Shown here: in pieces, positions 60,069-64,000 of the stretch
How the letters are laid out: the number at the start of each line of letters is the position of its first letter
Numbering within the stretch: position 1 is the stretch's first letter
Source: Qipengyuania sp. SS22
GTDB lineage: Bacteria > Pseudomonadota > Alphaproteobacteria > Sphingomonadales > Sphingomonadaceae
NCBI RefSeq assembly: GCF_025736935.1
Contig: NZ_CP107048.1
Span: 1,687,501-1,751,500 of the forward strand
Length of the DNA: 64,000 nucleotides
Direction: 5' to 3'
Program-made: the position numbers and the translations under genes
Notes under the pieces: model-generated
Seen by the model: the letters and a program-made list of their open reading frames with translations, nothing else
The model's database searches: none
What the model was told of the DNA's origin: nothing

Positions 60069-61301
60069 ATGGCACAGACAATTTCCCACGAGGTGGTCAT
60101 CATCGGCGGCGGATCGGCGGGGATCGCAACCGCATCCTCGATGCTGCGGCGCCGTCCCGGGCTGGATATCGCCATCGTCGAACCGGCCGAGGACCATTAT
60201 TACCAGCCCGGCTGGACGATGGTCGGCGCAGGCGTGTTCGACGCGCCGGTGACCTGTCGCCCGATGGCCAGTGTCATGCCTCGGCGCGCGCACTGGATCC
60301 GCCAGGCCGCGGCCAGTTTCCAGCCCGAGCGCAACCAGGTGACCCTCGCCGACGGCAGTATGATCACTTACCGCCTGCTGATCGTCGCACCTGGTATCCG
60401 CCTGGCGTGGGAGAAGATCGCCGGTCTGGAAGCCACGCTCGGCAAGAACGGCGTGACCTCGAACTATCGCTATGACCTCGCGCCCTATACCTGGGAGCTG
60501 GTGCAGGGCCTCAAGTCCGGGCGGGCGATCTTCAGCCAGCCGCCCATGCCGATCAAATGCGCCGGCGCGCCGCAAAAGGCGATGTATTTGTCCTGCGATG
60601 CATGGGCCGATGGCCATGTGCTCGACAATATCGATGTCGAGTTCCGCAATGCGGGCGGCGTGCTCTTTGGGGTCAAGGAATACCTCCCCGCACTGATGGA
60701 ATATGTCGAGAAATACGACATCGACCTCAAGCTCAACCAGACACTCATCGCGGTCGACGGACCCGCCAAGACCGCCACGTTCAAGACCGAAGCGGGCGAG
60801 GAAGTGGTCGCGTTCGACATGCTCCACGTCGTGCCCCCGCAGGTGGCACCGCAATTCGTGGCCGACAGCCCCCTGGCAAATGCCGAAAGCGGGTTTGTCG
60901 ATGTCGACAAGTTCACGCTGCGCCATGTGCGCTATCCCGATGTCTTCGGTCTTGGCGATGCCGGGTCGAGCCCCAATGCCAAGACCGCCGCGGCCGCGCG
61001 CAAGCAGGCGCCGATCGTCGCGGTCAACGCGCTGGCAGTGCTCGACGGCAAGCAGCCGGTCGCCGATTACGATGGCTATGGCTCGTGCCCGCTGACGGTC
61101 GAGCGCGGCAAGATCGTGCTCGCCGAGTTCGGCTATGACGGCAAGCTGCTGCCCAGCTTCCCCACCTGGCTGATCGACGGCACCCGCCCGCGCCGGCTGA
61201 GCTGGCTGCTCAAGTCCGAAGCGCTACCGTGGATCTACTGGAACGGCATGCTCAAGGGCCATGAATGGATGGTCAAACCGCAGGTCAAGACCGCCGCGTG
61301 A
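60069..61301 (+). CDS. sqr: Sulfide:quinone oxidoreductase-like flavoprotein
   Basis: This 410-residue protein has the FAD motif V-V-I-I-G-G-G-S-A-G-I near residue 10 and Y-Y-Q-P-G-W-T-M-V-G-A-G near 45. A conserved Cys lies in K-C-A-G-A-P-Q-K-A-M-Y near 165, with F-G-L-G-D-A for the second FAD contact. It oxidises sulfide to persulfide and gives electrons to the quinone pool. The start ATG 60069 lies 26 bp after the previous stop. The cydA gene downstream suggests that the quinol is reoxidised by a bd oxidase. Confidence 0.92.
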   Translation: MAQTISHEVVIIGGGSAGIATASSMLRRRPGLDIAIVEPAEDHYYQPGWTMVGAGVFDAPVTCRPMASVMPRRAHWIRQAAASFQPERNQVTLADGSMITYRLLIVAPGIRLAWEKIAGLEATLGKNGVTSNYRYDLAPYTWELVQGLKSGRAIFSQPPMPIKCAGAPQKAMYLSCDAWADGHVLDNIDVEFRNAGGVLFGVKEYLPALMEYVEKYDIDLKLNQTLIAVDGPAKTATFKTEAGEEVVAFDMLHVVPPQVAPQFVADSPLANAESGFVDVDKFTLRHVRYPDVFGLGDAGSSPNAKTAAAARKQAPIVAVNALAVLDGKQPVADYDGYGSCPLTVERGKIVLAEFGYDGKLLPSFPTWLIDGTRPRRLSWLLKSEALPWIYWNGMLKGHEWMVKPQVKTAA

Positions 61302-63124
61302 TGGATAGGCCGGAATCGGATACAGGCGTGGCGCAGGCCAGCGCCCCCGGACAGGGCCAGCGCGCAGGATTGCTGGCGCAGTATTTCCCCATTCTCGAAT
61401 GGGGTCGGTCGTATAATGGCGCGATCCTGACCAAGGACATGGTGGCAGCTGTCGTCGTCACCATCATGCTGATCCCGCAAAGTCTTGCCTATGCGCTGCT
61501 GGCGGGCCTTCCGCCGGTGGTCGGGCTCTATGCCTCGATCCTGCCGCTGGTCGCCTATGCGATATTCGGCACCAGCCGCACGCTGGCGGTCGGGCCGGTT
61601 GCCGTGGTGTCGCTGATGACGGCAAGCGCGGCGGGTGCGGTCGCCGCGCAGGGCACGGCGCTCTATCTCGAAGCGGCGATCACGCTGGCGGCCTTGTCGG
61701 GCGTGATGCTGGCGGTGCTCGGCCTGCTGCGCATGGGGTTCCTCGCCAATCTGCTGTCGCATCCGGTGATCAGCGGGTTCATCACGGCCAGCGGTATTCT
61801 CATCGCGACCAGCCAGCTCAAGCATATCCTCGGCGTCAGCGCGGGCGGCAATACCTGGCCCGCGATGCTTGGCGGACTGGCATCCGCATTCGACCAGATC
61901 AATCCGTGGACGCTCGCGATCGGCGTGCCCGCGACGCTGTTCCTGTTCTGGGTCCGCAAGGGACTGAAACCCTTGCTGATGCGGCTGGGCCTGAAATTGC
62001 ATACGGCCGATATCGTGGCCAAGGCCGGACCCGTAGCCGCGGTGGCAGTCACCATCCTTGCAGCGATTGCATTCGATCTCGGTGATCGCGGCGTGAACCT
62101 GGTCGGGGCGATCCCGCAGGGCCTGCCTCCCTTCGCCCTGCCCTCCACCGATCTCGACCTGATCGCGCAGCTATGGGTGCCCGCATTGCTGATCTCGATC
62201 ATCGGCTTCGTCGAAAGCGTTTCGGTTGCGCAGACGCTGGCCGCCAAGCGCCGCCAGCGGATCGCGCCGAACCAGGAACTGATCGGCCTCGGCGCGTCGA
62301 ATATCGCCAGCGCCGTTTCGGGCGGCTATCCGGTAACCGGCGGTTTCGCCCGCTCGGTGGTGAATTTCGATGCCGGTGCGGAAACGCCTGCGGCGGGCGC
62401 CTATACCGCGGTGGGTATCGCGCTGGCGGGGCTGTTCTTGACACCCCTGCTGTTCAGCCTGCCGATCGCGACCTTGGCCGCAACGATCATCGTCGCCGTG
62501 CTCAGCCTGGTCGATCTGAAAACACCGGGCCAGCTATGGCGCTATTCCAAGGCCGATTTCGCCGCGCATGTGGTGACCATCGGCATCACCCTGCTGGCGG
62601 GCGTCGAATTGGGGGTAATCTCCGGCGTTGCGGTCGGCCTGCTGCTGTATCTGTGGCGCGCCAGCCGCCCGCACGCCGCCATAGTCGGCCGCGTTCCCGA
62701 GACCGAGCACTTCCGCAATATCGATCGGCACCACGTCTTCACCGTCCCCTATATCCTCTCGATCCGCATCGACGAGAGCCTGACCTATCTCAACGCGCGC
62801 TGGCTCGAGGAATATGTGCTCGAAGAAGTCGCCGACCGGCCAGAGGTCCGCCATGTCATCCTGATGTGCAGCGCGGTGAACGAAATCGATGCTTCGGGGC
62901 TCGAGAGTCTGGAAGCGATCAATCACCGCATGGTCGATGCCGGGATCGGGCTCCATCTGTCCGAAGTCAAAGGACCCGTCATGGACCGCCTCAAGCGCAC
63001 CCATTTCGTCGCCGATCTGCACGGCAAGGTATTCCTGTCGCAGAACCGCGCCTTTCGCGAGCTCGCGGCCAATGGCGGCCCTCCCGACACGCCCACTCCG
63101 GACATGGCACGGGGGATGATCTGA
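61301..63124 (+). CDS. SulP-family sulfate transporter with STAS domain
   Basis: This 607-residue protein has 12-14 helices with the SulP signature P-Q-S-L-A-Y-A-L-L-A-G-L-P-P-V-V-G-L-Y near residue 65. A C-terminal STAS domain (about 465-590) follows, with M-C-S-A-V-N-E-I-D-A-S-G. Being in the sulfide operon, it may export the sulfite or sulfate formed. The ATG overlaps the sqr stop by one base (TGATG). Confidence 0.9.
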   Translation: MDRPESDTGVAQASAPGQGQRAGLLAQYFPILEWGRSYNGAILTKDMVAAVVVTIMLIPQSLAYALLAGLPPVVGLYASILPLVAYAIFGTSRTLAVGPVAVVSLMTASAAGAVAAQGTALYLEAAITLAALSGVMLAVLGLLRMGFLANLLSHPVISGFITASGILIATSQLKHILGVSAGGNTWPAMLGGLASAFDQINPWTLAIGVPATLFLFWVRKGLKPLLMRLGLKLHTADIVAKAGPVAAVAVTILAAIAFDLGDRGVNLVGAIPQGLPPFALPSTDLDLIAQLWVPALLISIIGFVESVSVAQTLAAKRRQRIAPNQELIGLGASNIASAVSGGYPVTGGFARSVVNFDAGAETPAAGAYTAVGIALAGLFLTPLLFSLPIATLAATIIVAVLSLVDLKTPGQLWRYSKADFAAHVVTIGITLLAGVELGVISGVAVGLLLYLWRASRPHAAIVGRVPETEHFRNIDRHHVFTVPYILSIRIDESLTYLNARWLEEYVLEEVADRPEVRHVILMCSAVNEIDASGLESLEAINHRMVDAGIGLHLSEVKGPVMDRLKRTHFVADLHGKVFLSQNRAFRELAANGGPPDTPTPDMARGMI

Positions 63125-63285
63125 TGGCGGTGATACCGGACAAGGATGCCCGCTGCCGCCGGATCGAGACGCTGATTGCCGCGGGCAAGGGCGTGTGCGA
63201 AAGCTGCCGCGAAGCCGGCATCTCGGAGAAAACCTTCTACCGCTGGCGCGCCGCACGCCAATCCGATGCAACACCCATTGCGTAA
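63124..63285 (+). CDS. Small helix-turn-helix protein
   Basis: This 53-residue protein overlaps the SulP stop by one base. It has C-R-R-I-E-T-L-I-A-A-G-K-G-V-C-E-S-C-R-E-A-G-style helices followed by I-S-E-K-T-F-Y-R-W-R, like the N-terminal HTH of IS3-type transposases, but no transposase body. The coupling to the operon and three Cys residues suggest a real gene, perhaps a small regulator. Confidence 0.6.
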   Translation: MAVIPDKDARCRRIETLIAAGKGVCESCREAGISEKTFYRWRAARQSDATPIA

Positions 63286-63343
63286 TTCGGGCGGGCCTGT
63301 TGGCGTTCGCTCCGCTACACGAGCCGTGAGATAGGGGAAAGCC

Positions 63344-64000
63344 ATGTTCGAAGGCGTCGACGCGCTTCTACTCGCCCGGATCCAGTTCGCCTTTACGGTG
63401 AGCTTCCATTTCATCTTCCCGGCCTTCTCGATCGGCCTGGCGAGCTTCCTCGCGGTGCTCGAAGGGCTGTGGCTCAAGACCGGCAAGTCGATCTATCTCG
63501 ACCTGTTCAAATACTGGCTCAAGATCTTCGCCATCGCCTTTGCCATGGGCGTCGTGTCGGGCATCGTGATGAGCTACCAGTTCGGCACCAATTGGTCGGT
63601 CTTCTCCGACATTGCCGGCCCGGTGATCGGCCCGCTGATGGCCTATGAAGTCCTGACCGCCTTTTTCCTCGAGGCAGGCTTTCTCGGCGTCATGCTGTTC
63701 GGGATGAACAAGGTGGGCAAGAAGCTCCACTTCGCCGCCACGCTGATGGTCGCGGTAGGTACCTTTGTGTCGGCCTTCTGGATCCTGTCGGTGAACAGCT
63801 GGATGCAGACACCAGTCGGCTTCGAACTGGGCGCAAACGGGCAATATCTGCCGGGCGACAGCTGGGTCGAAATCATCTTCAATCCCAGCTTCCCTTACCG
63901 CCTCGTGCACACGGTTATCGCCGCCTATCTCACTACCGCCTTCGTCGTCGGCGGTGTGGGTGCATGGCACCTGCTGCGCGACCGCACCAACCTCCATGCG
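63344..64000 (+). CDS. cydA: Cytochrome bd ubiquinol oxidase subunit I, 3' partial
   Basis: 219 residues are visible. The sequence starts M-F-E-G-V-D-A-L-L-L-A-R-I-Q-F-A-F-T-V-S-F-H, whose His is the heme b595/d ligand. M-S-Y-Q-F-G-T-N-W and F-F-L-E-A-G-F-L-G follow, containing the conserved Glu residues. An AGGGGAAA site precedes the ATG. The gene runs off the window, so the Q-loop type (short, cyanide-insensitive) cannot be checked. Bd oxidases resist sulfide, which fits the upstream operon. Confidence 0.92.
   Translation, partial: MFEGVDALLLARIQFAFTVSFHFIFPAFSIGLASFLAVLEGLWLKTGKSIYLDLFKYWLKIFAIAFAMGVVSGIVMSYQFGTNWSVFSDIAGPVIGPLMAYEVLTAFFLEAGFLGVMLFGMNKVGKKLHFAATLMVAVGTFVSAFWILSVNSWMQTPVGFELGANGQYLPGDSWVEIIFNPSFPYRLVHTVIAAYLTTAFVVGGVGAWHLLRDRTNLHA

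Overview
The window comes from a high-GC alphaproteobacterium, most probably a sphingomonad of the Erythrobacteraceae type. This is inferred from gene content (BamE/OmlA lipoprotein, COQ9, ubiquinol-cytochrome c chaperone, sulfatase/YIDPATGS/methyltransferase cassette, Fur-type iron genes, sigma-EcfG-like promoters) and from dense, overlapping coding with GC-rich third positions. No rRNA, CRISPR array, insertion sequence or intact prophage is visible. One tRNA gene is present.

Layout. 1-27.3 kb is core chromosome: a flippase cut by the left edge, a retropepsin-like protein, an Atm1-type ABC exporter, a SulP transporter, an SDR, hslVU with an ACT-domain gene, bamE, a cytochrome bc1 chaperone with YceD, an envelope cassette (sulfatase / YIDPATGS / methyltransferase), ssb, feoAB, COQ9, an ankyrin protein, a SCO/YcgN/YgjP run, ribD-ribE, a ferric-reductase-like membrane protein, an aminotransferase and a DUF1134 protein. 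The stretch ends in tRNA-Ser(GCU) at 27231-27322.

27.3-50.2 kb is read as a genomic island. The last 18 bp of the tRNA-Ser region (27306-27323) recur exactly at 50163-50180, next to repeated GGGGGCACA motifs that look like recombinase arm sites, but no integrase is left. The cargo is a ZIP-like transporter; a respiratory module (sorbosone dehydrogenase-like lipoprotein, DUF2231 protein, CoxA-CoxC fusion oxidase subunit, CoxB with fused cytochrome c, mono- and diheme cytochromes, cytochrome b561, CtaG); a three-gene operon of N-formylglutamate amidohydrolase-like, HExxxH/QEGLA metalloprotease-like and ATP-grasp proteins; and a stress-type group (PRC-barrel, Na/Ca antiporter, two copies of an unrecognised 74-aa protein, MgtC, two SDRs, flavodoxin, zinc alcohol dehydrogenase, SRPBCC, desaturase). 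Exact sigma-EcfG-type promoters (GGAAC, 16-17 bp, CGTT) precede the three-gene operon and the diheme cytochrome, and weaker ones precede two other operons. The island therefore looks like a general-stress-response regulon package.

50.5-56.6 kb is a seven-gene iron-uptake operon (exbB-exbD-tonB-TonB receptor-PKHD dioxygenase-ferric-reductase-like-PepSY) behind a Fur-box-like palindrome. 56.7-64 kb is a sulfide-handling locus: a BigR-like ArsR regulator without cysteines plus a 1-Cys peroxiredoxin, divergent across a palindromic operator from an MBL persulfide-dioxygenase-like gene, two YeeE/YedE halves, a TIGR01244 protein, sulfide:quinone reductase, a SulP transporter and a small HTH protein, leading into cydA, which is cut by the right edge.
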